Shown in pieces: positions 1 through 7,368 of a stretch of DNA of 64,000 bases (positions are counted from its first letter, which is position 1; the number at the start of each line of letters is the position of its first letter). The notes under the pieces are model-generated. The model did not search any database and had not been told where the DNA came from. It saw nothing but the letters and a program-made list of their open reading frames with translations. The translations under genes and the position numbers were made by a program. Origin of the DNA: Myxococcales bacterium (lineage in GTDB: Bacteria > Myxococcota > Polyangia > Nannocystales > Nannocystaceae); the NCBI GenBank assembly GCA_016793465.1, contig JAEUJW010000023.1, positions 62,001 to 126,000 on the forward strand, given 5' to 3'.

Positions 1-1
1 C

Positions 2-169
2 GAGATCGGCGCGCCGACCCGCCAGAGCGTGCTGGCGATCCTCCGCCGCGGCCTCGATCGCATCGTCGTCGAGCCGCCGCCGAGCAGACCTCCCGTCCCC
101 CACGAGCTGATTCGTGGCGGCGACTACTACGACAAGAAGGAGATGGAGACCGATGACGACCTCAACTAA
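2..169 (+). CDS. istA: IS21-family transposase IstA, C-terminal fragment (runs off the window start)
   Basis: An open frame entering the window encodes the last 55 residues of a protein and stops at TAA 167-169. Its tail contains PHELIRGGDYYD, which resembles the R-G-x-YY motif seen at the C-terminus of IstA transposases ((V/I)RGxxYY). An IstB ATPase follows on the same strand, which is the standard partner order in IS21 elements. IstA carries the DDE catalytic domain that cuts and joins the element ends, but that domain lies outside the window. The identification rests on the short tail plus context. Confidence 0.72.
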   Translation, partial: EIGAPTRQSVLAILRRGLDRIVVEPPPSRPPVPHELIRGGDYYDKKEMETDDDLN

Positions 170-359
170 ACCCGAACCCCATGATGATGGCCGCGGCGCG
201 GTGCTGCTACCGCCCACCCCGCCGCCGCCGGGGACGATCCGCCTGCTCTTCGGACGCGGCTGCACGTGGACCGTGCGCGACATGCCCGACATGACGCAGC
301 TCGATGTCACCCTGACGCCGATGAGGCCGCGGCGCCGCGCACAAGGAGGCCGGCCGTGA
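153..359 (+). CDS. small ORF bridging istA and istB (68 aa)
   Basis: An ATG at 153, inside the last codons of istA, opens a 68-residue frame that stops at TGA 357-359. The stop overlaps the GTG start of istB (GTGA, 356-359). It overlaps its neighbours by 17 bp upstream and 4 bp downstream, which would couple translation of all three. The protein has a Pro-rich stretch (PPTPPPPG) followed by TIRLLFGRGCTWTVRD and an Arg-rich tail, with no recognised domain. It may be an accessory protein of the element, or only a device for coupling istB to istA. The istB ribosome binding site AAGGAGG (343-349) lies inside it. Confidence 0.45.
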   Translation: MTTSTKPEPHDDGRGAVLLPPTPPPPGTIRLLFGRGCTWTVRDMPDMTQLDVTLTPMRPRRRAQGGRP

Positions 360-1111
360 TCGACCAGGAGACCCTCCGCAAGCTCCGCGACATGAAGCTC
401 GACGGCATGGCCGCCGGCTTCGAGGAGCTCCTCGCCCGCGCTCTGCCGCACGACATGACGCCGATCGACGTCGTCGGGACCCTCGTCGACCGCGAGTGGT
501 CGGATCGCGAGAACCGCAGGCTGACCCGCTTGCTCAAGGCCGCCAAGATCGGCCACGACGCCTGCCTCGAGGATGTCCGCTGCGAACCCGGCCGCGGCCT
601 CGACAAGGCCGTCCTCCGCGACCTGGCGACCTGCCGCTGGGTCGACGCCAGGCTCAACGTGATCATCGTCGGCAAGACCGGCGTCGGCAAGAGCTACCTC
701 GCCGCCGCGCTCGCACAGGCCGCGTGTCGTCACGGCCGCCGCGCACTCTTCGCCCGGGTACCACGATTGGTCCACGATCTTGCGATCGCCCGCGCCGATG
801 GTACATACACGACGCTGCTCGCGCGCCTCGCCCGTATCGAGGTGCTCGTGCTCGACGATTTCCTGCTGTCCCCGATGAAGGACAGCGAGCTGCGCGACCT
901 CCTCGAGATCCTCGAGGACCGCTACGACCACTCGTCCACCGTCATCAACTCGCAGGTCCCCACCAAGCGCTGGCACGAGCTCCTCATCGAGCCCACCCTC
1001 GCCGACGCCATCTGCGACCGCCTCGTCCACAACGCCCATGTCCTCGCCCTCCAGGGCCCCTCGATGCGCGAGAAGAAAGGTGCCCAGGCCACCAAGGCCA
1101 CTGCCCGCTGA
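356..1111 (+). CDS. istB: IS21-family helper ATPase IstB (251 aa)
   Basis: This is an AAA+ ATPase that assembles on target DNA and stimulates the IstA transposase. The GTG at 356 is preferred over upstream starts because AGGAGG sits at 344-349 with 6 nt spacing. Visible features are an N-terminal helical region, Walker A GKTGVGKS near residues 104-111, Walker B VLVLDDF near residues 162-168, and the family block around ADAICDRLVHNAHVLALQG near the C-terminus. Length is normal for IstB and the frame is uninterrupted, so the gene looks intact. It is followed directly by the terminal repeats of the element. Confidence 0.93.
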   Translation: MIDQETLRKLRDMKLDGMAAGFEELLARALPHDMTPIDVVGTLVDREWSDRENRRLTRLLKAAKIGHDACLEDVRCEPGRGLDKAVLRDLATCRWVDARLNVIIVGKTGVGKSYLAAALAQAACRHGRRALFARVPRLVHDLAIARADGTYTTLLARLARIEVLVLDDFLLSPMKDSELRDLLEILEDRYDHSSTVINSQVPTKRWHELLIEPTLADAICDRLVHNAHVLALQGPSMREKKGAQATKATAR

Positions 1112-1189
1112 TCAACCCCACCTCCACACCGACCGCCCCGCACTCGTCGCCCCGGACCGGCCACTCAGGCCGTCGCTCCGCTCCGATGC

Positions 1190-1257
1190 GCCCAGGTGGT
1201 CCGGAACGACTGCCCAGGTCTCAGCGGAACGGGCGCCCAGGTCGAGCGGAATACGCA
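1190..1257 (+). repeat. terminal direct repeats of the IS21 element (3 copies)
   Basis: Three copies sharing the pattern GCCCAGGT...CGGAA lie head to tail at 1190-1211, 1212-1234 and 1235-1257, a 22-23 bp period. The last ends GCGGAATACGCA, which is taken as the element terminus. Repeats of this kind near IS21 ends are the expected transposase binding sites. Confidence 0.7.
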
Positions 1258-2198
1258 CGCACGATGGGCGGCTGCCAGTGCGGCGGTGCGGGCCCACGGG
1301 TGGCCGCACCCTGTGCGGACCGTGGTGTGGCCTTCCGTGGGGCCCCTTGTGCGGCTCGTCGTGCGGGCGCCAGTGGGGGCCGCCGATGGGGCCCTCGGTG
1401 CGGCCTCTCGTGCGGCCGGTCGTGCGGCTCGTCGTGCGGCTGACGGGCCGCCCGCCACCCTCCGCCGGAACGGGCGAGTTGCCGTGCCAGAGCCCGATCT
1501 CGGGTGGGCAAGCGGCGGAGTCGCGACGCGGAGCGGGGGGCGGGGGCCACTCGAGTTCGTGGCATGCGGCGAAGTCGCGATGCCGGGGGCCGTGGGGGCC
1601 GCGCCGCGCAGGACAACCGAGTTTACGGCAGCGACCCGCCGCGTCCGGGCGGCGGGCGCCGCCCGCTGCCCGCCGCCCGCCGCGCCGCCGCGCCGCCGCG
1701 CCGCCGCTGCCAGGCCGCCGCGGCGCGGCCCGCCGCGACGCCGCCGTGTGTCCCGCCGCGACGCGGGGCCGACGGGGCCGTCGGCCCCGTGCCGACGCGC
1801 GCTGGCCCGCCCGCTGGTCGTCTGCGTTCCGCGGCGCGGAGCGCAGCCAGCTTGCCCCGGCGGACGCGGCGTCACTCGCCGCCGCGGTCGGCCGCGCGGC
1901 CGGGCGTCGCCAGGACACCGCACCGGCGTCGCGCGAAATCTCCCCTGGAGCCGACGCGTGGACCGCGAGCTCTGCACTCGCCTACTGCCGCATGGGACCA
2001 GCGGCCCTGCGTGGGTGCGCGCTGCGTGGACGGCCGCGTGGGTGTGGACGATGTCGAGGAGCTTGGGCCAGCGAGGTCGCTACGAACGGCGCGACGGCCT
2101 GTGACGCGCCAAGCCGCCGCCAACGGCGACGCTAGTACCCCCCGGGCCTGCACCGGCGGCCGCTCCACACGCCACCTGCGCCTGTCAGCGGCCGAGCT
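1258..2198. other. gene-free, extremely GC-rich stretch
   Basis: Long open frames exist on both strands, but all are dominated by Arg/Pro/Ala/Gly, overlap one another, lack plausible ribosome sites and show no recognisable motif. They are read as by-products of the GC content. The left part (1313-1445) is a degenerate 12-bp repeat. Runs of CGCCGC dominate 1660-1760. Nothing coding could be supported. It may be decayed sequence between the insertion sequence and the next genes. Confidence 0.55.
1313..1445 (+). repeat. degenerate 12-bp tandem repeat, about 11 copies
   Basis: Units of the form GTGCGGNNNNNN follow in a 12-bp register from 1313 to 1396 (GTGCGGACCGTG, GTGTGGCCTTCC, GTGGGGCCCCTT, GTGCGGCTCGTC and so on). 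After a 1-bp slip they continue from 1398 to 1445 as GTGCGGCCTCTC, GTGCGGCCGGTC, GTGCGGCTCGTC, GTGCGGCTGACG. The half GTGCGG is best conserved. The array starts about 55 bp beyond the insertion-sequence end. Confidence 0.75.
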
Positions 2199-2801
2199 TT
2201 AGGGCTTCCGCCGCCGACCTGTCGAGCCAGGCAGGAGTGCGCGCGAGGGTGCGGCTGGTGCCTTGGCCGCCGGCAGCGCGCGCGACGGTGCGGCGGGTGC
2301 CTTGGCCGCCGGCAGCGCGCGCGACGGTGCGGCGGGTGCGGCCGCCGGCAGCATGCGCGAGGGGGTGGGTGCCTTCGCCTCCGGCAGCGCCAGCGTGATC
2401 GACCGCCCCGCGCTCCCGGGGGCGAACACCGTCTCGCCGAGCATCTTGCCGTCGGTGGTGATGTGCCACGCCAGCAGCGCCTCGCGGACCCCGAACAACC
2501 GTGACCGGGCGGCCTCGATCGCATTCTTCACGAAATGCAGGAGCACGCGATGAAGCCGGCGCAGCTCGGCCTCCTGGTCATCCTCGTTCTCGTCGGGTCG
2601 CAGCACGACCAGGCAAGGCCGCCCGTCGATGCGAAACCGGAGGACGGGCATCGGGCCATCGCCGCCTTCCCACTCCGGCTCCGTCAACCCGACGTCGCGG
2701 GCATCCTCGATCAGCACCTTGAGCTCGAGCTGGCTGTCGAGGATGGGGACCTTCGTCTCGGTGTAGCGGCGGGCGGGGGTCTTCGCGGTCCGTGAGGCCA
2801 T
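2199..2801 (-). CDS. hypothetical protein with C-terminal Ala/Pro/Lys repeat tail (200 aa)
   Basis: The family is not recognised. Residues about 1-135 look folded (TETKVPILDSQLELKVLIEDARDVGL, with a DGRPCLVVLRPDENEDDQEAEL acidic patch, then a helical RLHRVLLHFVKNAIEA segment). The last 60 residues are low complexity, with repeats of SRALPAAKAPAAP encoded by a 39-bp tandem repeat. The ATG at 2801 is chosen because upstream codons in this frame run through an Arg-rich translation that shadows the MerR-like genes. It lies downstream of the two MerR-like genes on the same strand (71 bp gap), so the three may form one transcription unit. The tail could be a flexible, nucleic-acid-binding linker. 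Confidence 0.6.
   Translation of the reverse strand: MASRTAKTPARRYTETKVPILDSQLELKVLIEDARDVGLTEPEWEGGDGPMPVLRFRIDGRPCLVVLRPDENEDDQEAELRRLHRVLLHFVKNAIEAARSRLFGVREALLAWHITTDGKMLGETVFAPGSAGRSITLALPEAKAPTPSRMLPAAAPAAPSRALPAAKAPAAPSRALPAAKAPAAPSRALLPGSTGRRRKP
2258..2335 (-). repeat. 39-bp tandem repeat, two near-identical copies inside a gene
   Basis: Copies at 2258-2296 and 2297-2335 are identical or nearly so, with degenerate partial copies on each side. Because 39 is a multiple of 3, the repeat lengthens the Ala/Pro/Lys tail of the overlapping gene without shifting its frame. Copy number is likely to vary between strains. Confidence 0.8.
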
Positions 2802-2872
2802 CCCACCGAGCGTAGACCTCAGGTCGGTCGCTCGTCGACCCCGCGGATCTTGGGCGAGGCCGTCGCAGCCTG

Positions 2873-3232
2873 CTACCGCTTGGCGCGCTTCTTGGCTGAC
2901 TTCTTCTTCTTGTTCTGGGTGTTCTGGGCCCTCGGGGGGCGCGGCTCGGCGAGCACCGCGAGCACCTTGTCCCCGAACGCCGCGACGATCCGCGCCCGGA
3001 TGTCTTGCAGGCCGAAGCCCAGCTCGCGCTGGCCGCGGACGAACGCGGCGATCTTCAGGGTCACCCGCGGCCATTTGCCGAGGACACCTCGTCCGCCCGT
3101 CCACTGCGGCTTTGGGAGGAGTCCCGCCCGCACCCACTCGCCCAGCGCTTGCTTGTCGACCCCCGCGGCCGTCATGACCTGGTAGATGTTCACGTAGTCC
3201 GTGAGGGGGCTGTCCTCGGTGTCCTCCACCAT
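2873..3232 (-). CDS. MerR-like helix-turn-helix protein, copy B (119 aa)
   Basis: Residues about 13-85 resemble a MerR-type winged helix-turn-helix: a first helix (NIYQVMTAAGVDKQALGEWV), then RAGLLPKPQWTGGRGVLGKWP (turn and wing), then a helix beginning LKIAAFVRGQRELGFGLQDI. The tail is Lys-rich (KKKKSAKKRAKR). MerR proteins usually bind promoter DNA as dimers and sense a ligand through a C-terminal domain. Here the C-terminus is only about 35 residues, so no effector domain is evident. It is a clear paralogue of the protein at 3289-3651 immediately upstream on the same strand (56 bp gap). The start ATG is at 3232. Confidence 0.72.
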   Translation of the reverse strand: MVEDTEDSPLTDYVNIYQVMTAAGVDKQALGEWVRAGLLPKPQWTGGRGVLGKWPRVTLKIAAFVRGQRELGFGLQDIRARIVAAFGDKVLAVLAEPRPPRAQNTQNKKKKSAKKRAKR

Positions 3233-3288
3233 GGGACGGCGATGCTACCACCCACCACGCTGGCGCGGCGTCCCCGCAGCCCCGCCGC

Positions 3289-3651
3289 CTACCGCCTGGA
3301 TCGGGGCCTGCCCGGCTTTTTCTTGGCGAGCCGGGCACGCGCCCTTGGGCCGCGGGGCTCGGACAGCAGCGTCGTGATCTTCTCGCCATAGGCCGCGATG
3401 ATGCGAGGCCGGATCTCCGGCAACCCAAACCCCAGCTCGCGCTGGCCGCGGACGAACTTGGCGATCTTCAGCGTGGCGAGCGGCCACTTGGCGATGATGC
3501 CGCGACCGCCCGTCGTCTTCGGAGCAGGCAGGAGTCCCCAGCGGACCCACTCGTAGAGCGACGCGCGCTCGACCCCAGCAACCTTGGAGACCTCCTCCGT
3601 GGTCGCGAAGTCCTTGCCCATGGGCTTTGGTTCCCAGATGTCCTCGTCCAT
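3289..3651 (-). CDS. MerR-like helix-turn-helix protein, copy A (120 aa)
   Basis: It has the same architecture as its neighbour: a recognition helix pair (TTEEVSKVAGVERASLYEWV), the loop RWGLLPAPKTTGGRGIIAKWP, a helix with FVRGQRELGFGLPEIRPRI, and a basic tail rich in Lys and Arg. Shared blocks such as GLLPxPxxTGGRG and KFVRGQRELGFGL show recent duplication. The ATG at 3651 follows an AT-rich spacer (3652-3750) separating it from the divergent gene at 3751, so its promoter is probably there. A DNA-binding regulator is the likely role; its targets are unknown. Confidence 0.72.
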   Translation of the reverse strand: MDEDIWEPKPMGKDFATTEEVSKVAGVERASLYEWVRWGLLPAPKTTGGRGIIAKWPLATLKIAKFVRGQRELGFGLPEIRPRIIAAYGEKITTLLSEPRGPRARARLAKKKPGRPRSRR

Positions 3652-3750
3652 GTGGGTGCGATTTTACACTACCCGCGGAGCCACGAATTTTTATGATTTG
3701 AAAACGCGAAAATTAAGTTATTGTTGGTCGACAGTTTAAGGAGAACAAGC
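3652..3750. promoter_or_regulatory. AT-rich divergent intergenic region
   Basis: Bases about 3685-3725 are strikingly AT-rich for this genome (runs such as AATTTTTATGATTTGAAAA). They separate two divergent genes, a MerR-like regulator gene on the left and a gene with a good ribosome site on the right. Promoters for both directions are likely here, but no pair of hexamers is clear enough to assign. Confidence 0.4.
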
Positions 3751-4245
3751 ATGAACAGCTCGCAAAGTGCCGCTGCGGCGGAATTTGAGCTGACGGTGGA
3801 GGTGTGCGCGGACGCTCGCCCGGTGCCCGGCTTCCACGTGACCCGGACCCGGACCTTCTTCGTCGACAACCACGGCCGGTCCTTCCTGGTCGCGGCGCCC
3901 GGCCACCGGGCGATGCTGCTACGGGTCGACGAGCTCCCGGCGGACGCCGAACCGACGCGGGATGTGCCGGAGCCCGAGCCGTGGGTGATGGCCCGCGCCG
4001 TCCATGCACTCGGGCGCGGGCAGCCGAACCTGCCCGAGCTGCACATCGCCGACTTCTACGCCTGGCGCACCCGCCTCTTCCACGTGCACGCCGGCCGCGT
4101 GTTTGAGCTCCAGCGCGAGCCGGACGGCGTTCGCTTCGCCCCCGCGCCCTTGTTGCCGGCCGGGGCCGTGCCCTTCACCGAGGCCGAGGCCCAGCAACTC
4201 GGCGACGACATCCACGAGGCGGCGCGTCGCCTCAATGCATCCTGA
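3751..4245 (+). CDS. hypothetical protein (164 aa)
   Basis: It starts at ATG 3751, supported by AAGGAGA at 3738-3744. No signal peptide or membrane segment is visible. The sequence alternates strand-like and acidic segments (FELTVEVCADARPVPGF, TRTRTFFVDNHGRSFLVAAPGHRAMLLRVDEL), then WVMARAVHALG and a C-terminal helical acidic part (TEAEAQQLGDDIHEAARRL). The family is not recognised. It is divergent from the MerR-like pair and could be their target, which is inference from position only. Confidence 0.65.
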   Translation: MNSSQSAAAAEFELTVEVCADARPVPGFHVTRTRTFFVDNHGRSFLVAAPGHRAMLLRVDELPADAEPTRDVPEPEPWVMARAVHALGRGQPNLPELHIADFYAWRTRLFHVHAGRVFELQREPDGVRFAPAPLLPAGAVPFTEAEAQQLGDDIHEAARRLNAS

Positions 4246-4490
4246 CGGGCCCGCCCGGCCTGACCCACCCTGCCGCGGGTCTTCCCGCGGCCTGCAGCGA
4301 TCGATCGCCGCCGATCCGAAGCACCGTTCACCTCGCCGTATGGCGCGGATGGGAGCGTTTTACCGTGATGAAAGATCCAATGGTCCAAACCGCTGCAGCG
4401 GCCTCTGTGCTTACCCTGGCCTGCACGTCCGGCGACGTCGTGCACGTCGACACCACGACGACCGGACTCAACGGTCAACCCCCCGCGGCG

Positions 4491-4519
4491 CTGACACCGG
4501 GGGCCGGATCCGCTAGGCT
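4491..4519 (+). promoter_or_regulatory. sigma70-like promoter of the VWA-like lipoprotein gene
   Basis: CTGACA (4491-4496), a 17-bp spacer and TAGGCT (4514-4519) lie upstream of the GTG start at 4527. Only 7 nt separate the -10 from the start codon, so transcription would begin at or next to the start codon, giving a leaderless mRNA. This supports the 4527 start over the upstream ATG at 4365. Confidence 0.6.
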
Positions 4520-4526
4520 GACATCT

Positions 4527-5630
4527 GTGCATGTGCCACGACACCTTGGACTGCCGCTCGCGGTCCTCCTCGCTGGCTGCGGCAACAACGGCGCGACGAC
4601 CGGCTTCTCCGGCGGGTCCACCCCGGTCATGACGCTCCCGGCTGACGAGAGCGGATCGTCCACCGCCGACTCCTCGTCGAGCACCTCATCTGGTGACTCG
4701 TCGTCATCGTCGTCATCAACCAGCACGACGGGCAGCTCGAGCGGCAACACGATCTGGGACATGGGCATGCCGGACTTCGACCCGACGCAGCCGGCCGGCT
4801 GCGATGGGAGGATCGACTTCCTGTTCGTGATCAGCACCGCGGCCACGATGAAGGTCGCCCAGGATCGCCTGACCGCCGCCGTGCCCGGCTTCATCGCCAC
4901 GATCCAGGAGCAGTTCTCCGAGTTCGACGTCCACGTCCTAGTCGCCAGCACCGACGTCGTCTGGAACATCGGTGACTGCGGTCTGTGCGAGGACGGCTGC
5001 GACCCAATGGGTCAGCCGCCTGCTTGCGGTGCAGTCGTGACACCGTGTGACAAGAAGATCGGGGCTGGGGTCACCTTCCCCGCAGGGATGAACGCCTCAA
5101 ACCGTCGCTGCGAGCTGGGGGGGGACCTGCGGTACATCGTCAGCGGCCAGCAGGACATGGCCGAAGCGTTCACATGCATCGCTCAGGTCGGCACATCGGG
5201 AGCGGCGCGCGGCGGCGAGGCGATGGCCGCCGCGCTCCAGCCGGAGATGAACGACCCGGACGACGAGGACGCTTGCAACCGCGGGTTCCTCCGTGACGAT
5301 GCCCTCCTGGTCGTCACCATCATCCAGGACACGTACGACGAGGACTCGCTCGGTACGGTCGACGAGTGGATCGCGGCGCTCCGCAAGGCGAAGCACGACG
5401 ACGATGATGCCTTCGCTGTGCTCGTGCTGACCACCGACGTCGATGTCGACTATGGCCAGCTCTGCCACCCCAACGAGTTCATCATGTACAAGAACCGCCT
5501 GCGGTTGCTCGTCGAAGGGATGGAGCACGGCTTTATCGACTCGATCTGCAAGGACGAGTTCGTGTCCTTCTTCGCCGAGCACGCGAACGATCTCGTCGAA
5601 CTGTGCGACGACTTCGTGCCGCCAGGATGA
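4527..5630 (+). CDS. VWA-like surface lipoprotein with degenerate MIDAS motif (367 aa)
   Basis: It is probably anchored in the envelope: the N-terminus is short and hydrophobic and ends in the lipobox LLAGC (Cys18). Residues about 44-75 are a Ser/Thr/Asp linker, followed by a globular domain. The line DFLFVISTAATM near residues 97-109 aligns with the MIDAS line of myxobacterial VWA lipoproteins (usually DxSGSM), but the metal-binding Asp and Ser residues are replaced. The remainder has paired cysteines (CGLCEDGC, CDKKIG, CKDEF) and a VWA-like strand LLVVTIIQD. The start is GTG 4527, because a promoter sits directly upstream; an ATG-initiated frame from 4365 also encodes a lipobox-like LTLAC and is a less likely alternative. 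Confidence 0.75.
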   Translation: MHVPRHLGLPLAVLLAGCGNNGATTGFSGGSTPVMTLPADESGSSTADSSSSTSSGDSSSSSSSTSTTGSSSGNTIWDMGMPDFDPTQPAGCDGRIDFLFVISTAATMKVAQDRLTAAVPGFIATIQEQFSEFDVHVLVASTDVVWNIGDCGLCEDGCDPMGQPPACGAVVTPCDKKIGAGVTFPAGMNASNRRCELGGDLRYIVSGQQDMAEAFTCIAQVGTSGAARGGEAMAAALQPEMNDPDDEDACNRGFLRDDALLVVTIIQDTYDEDSLGTVDEWIAALRKAKHDDDDAFAVLVLTTDVDVDYGQLCHPNEFIMYKNRLRLLVEGMEHGFIDSICKDEFVSFFAEHANDLVELCDDFVPPG

Positions 5631-5638
5631 GAGACCGA

Positions 5639-7354
5639 CTACGGATGATGCACCCGGATCACCGCGTAGGGCTTCGCGTTGGTCGTGCGGTACCCGCCCC
5701 AGCCGCAGAACCCGCGGTGGTCGCAGGCCACAGCGCCAGCACCGTTCGCGTCGGCGGCCCCTTGCTCGTACCACACGGGCGTGTCGGACGCGCCGACGAC
5801 CGTGAAGACCTGAGCATCAGGAACGCCCGATGATCGGGTCGCGGCGCTGACGATTTTTTCCTCGCGGTCGCACGCGACACCGTAGACCTGCGTTGCGCCG
5901 AGCTGTGGGAGATGCCGATGCGTCTCGGCCTCCAACCAGAAGAGGAACGGCTGGGGCTTCGCGGTTAGGTCTGCGTGATCACGGGTCCACCCACCAGCCA
6001 GTGTGGCGTCACCACAAGCCGTGACCGAACGAAACGCATCATCCCCAAAAGCTGGCCCCCAGGAAGTCCATGGGGTTCCGAGCACCTGGCCGAACGGGTG
6101 GACCTGCACCGCAAATGCCCGGCTGTAGACTTTGAGCGTGTCGTCCATGTACTCGCGCTCACCGACCACGAGCGCGTTGCCGGCGGAGTCGACCACGACG
6201 GCCCGTACCCACTCGTTGCGCTCGTTGTCGGGATCAGTGTCGAACTCGTCCGGGGTGAACGGGGCGCGGAAGACGGTCGGCGGCTGGACGTACACCTCCT
6301 CGCCCTCGGTCCACTGGTAGACCCACACCATGCCGTCCGTGAGGACAGGGTTGTCGCTCGTGCGGGCGGAGCCAACGACGAACACGCGGTTGCTGTAGCT
6401 GCCCTTCGACGCCCCCACGCCCGCGACCTCGTCGCCCACCGCGCCGACCTTCTCCCACAGCCGCGAACCTTCGGCGTTGAGCAGAGCGACGTAGCTCTGC
6501 GACTGGCCGTTCACGAGGAAGTTGCCGGCGACGACGAGGTTGCCGTCCTCGTCGATGTCGAGCGCGGTCCCCAGCGACATCAGCCCGGCAAGGACCGCGT
6601 CGCCGGTCCAGTTGGCGAGGGTCCTGGGCCACCCGGGGAGCAGCTCGCAGTTGTTCGGGTCGAGCTTCCACACCGTGAGCCGCAGCGTCCCCGTGCCGCT
6701 CGTCCCCACGGCGACGATCGCCTTGGGCGTGTACCGCAGCGCCACGATCATGCTGGTCTCGACCCCCTTGTCGGGGGCGGTGAACAGGCACCGCTCGGCG
6801 CCGGCGGGTGGCAGCGCCACGCTGAGCTCCGCGTCGTCGTCTGCCATGAGGCCCTCGTCGTCCTCCACCACAGCGGAGAATTTGCGGGCGGGTCCGTTGT
6901 CCTTCGCCGAGAGCGCCTCCCACACGTAGGGGAAGTCCGCCGGGGTGAGGTCCGCGAGCTTCTCGCCGTCGAGCGACAGCCGCACCTTGACCACGTCCTC
7001 GCTGGCGGCGAGATGCAGCTCGGCCGGCCCCGCCTCGCCGAGATGCTCCGGCATCACGGTGAGGTCGACGGTCGGCGGAAGGTTCACGACCTCGCCCGAG
7101 CTCGAGGCCGCGTCAACGCCCGTTTCCTCGACCCCCGTCCCCTCGGTCGTCCCGGTCGACCCTGAGTCGCCGGTCACAGTGTGGACGCCGCCGGAGCCGA
7201 CCCCGGATGTCGTGGGCGTGGAAGGTTCGCCCGTCGACGTCGAGCTGCCGCCCGTCTCGGTGTCCGGGGCCAGGGCAGCCCCATCGGCGAGCAGGTCCTG
7301 GATGCACCCCCCGAGCAGGAGCGTGCCCCAGAAAAGTAGCGTCGTCCGGCGCAT
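5639..7354 (-). CDS. large lipoprotein, beta-propeller-like (571 aa)
   Basis: The signal peptide MRRTTLLFWGTLLLGGC (Cys17) indicates a lipoprotein. Residues about 30-90 are a Gly/Ser/Thr-rich linker (TGGSSTSTGEPSTPTTSG). Residues about 93-175 look like an Ig/cadherin-type beta domain (LPPTVDLTVMPEHLGEAGPAEL), and the remaining 390 residues contain repeating strand patterns (LDIDEDGNLVVAGNF, AVVVDSAGNALVVGEREY) of the kind found in SBBP/propeller repeats. It is the last gene of a run kinase - membrane protein - lipoprotein (14 bp after its neighbour). A sensor or surface binding partner of the kinase is possible but unproven. Confidence 0.8.
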   Translation of the reverse strand: MRRTTLLFWGTLLLGGCIQDLLADGAALAPDTETGGSSTSTGEPSTPTTSGVGSGGVHTVTGDSGSTGTTEGTGVEETGVDAASSSGEVVNLPPTVDLTVMPEHLGEAGPAELHLAASEDVVKVRLSLDGEKLADLTPADFPYVWEALSAKDNGPARKFSAVVEDDEGLMADDDAELSVALPPAGAERCLFTAPDKGVETSMIVALRYTPKAIVAVGTSGTGTLRLTVWKLDPNNCELLPGWPRTLANWTGDAVLAGLMSLGTALDIDEDGNLVVAGNFLVNGQSQSYVALLNAEGSRLWEKVGAVGDEVAGVGASKGSYSNRVFVVGSARTSDNPVLTDGMVWVYQWTEGEEVYVQPPTVFRAPFTPDEFDTDPDNERNEWVRAVVVDSAGNALVVGEREYMDDTLKVYSRAFAVQVHPFGQVLGTPWTSWGPAFGDDAFRSVTACGDATLAGGWTRDHADLTAKPQPFLFWLEAETHRHLPQLGATQVYGVACDREEKIVSAATRSSGVPDAQVFTVVGASDTPVWYEQGAADANGAGAVACDHRGFCGWGGYRTTNAKPYAVIRVHHP

Positions 7355-7368
7355 GATCGTCTCCTCGG

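Larger units (their letters stand above)
1..1257 (+). mobile_element. IS21-family insertion sequence, right-hand part (left end outside window)
   Basis: The stretch holds the end of an IstA-like transposase, a small coupled ORF and a complete IstB-like ATPase. It then closes with three imperfect direct repeats of 22-23 bp ending in ATACGCA at about 1257. Two-gene istA-istB organisation with multiple repeats inside the ends is characteristic of IS21-family elements. The left terminus and most of istA lie before base 1, so the target duplication cannot be checked. The exact right boundary is inferred from the last repeat. Confidence 0.8.

Noticed and set aside
1258..2198. Open frames of 80-365 codons on both strands
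   Set aside because: All overlap, consist mostly of Arg/Pro/Ala/Gly, lack ribosome sites and match nothing; expected by chance at this GC content.
4365..4526. Upstream ATG and lipobox-like LTLAC as the start of the VWA-like gene
   Set aside because: A good promoter ends seven bases before GTG 4527, and the 4527 protein has the usual signal and linker; the upstream segment is kept only as an alternative.
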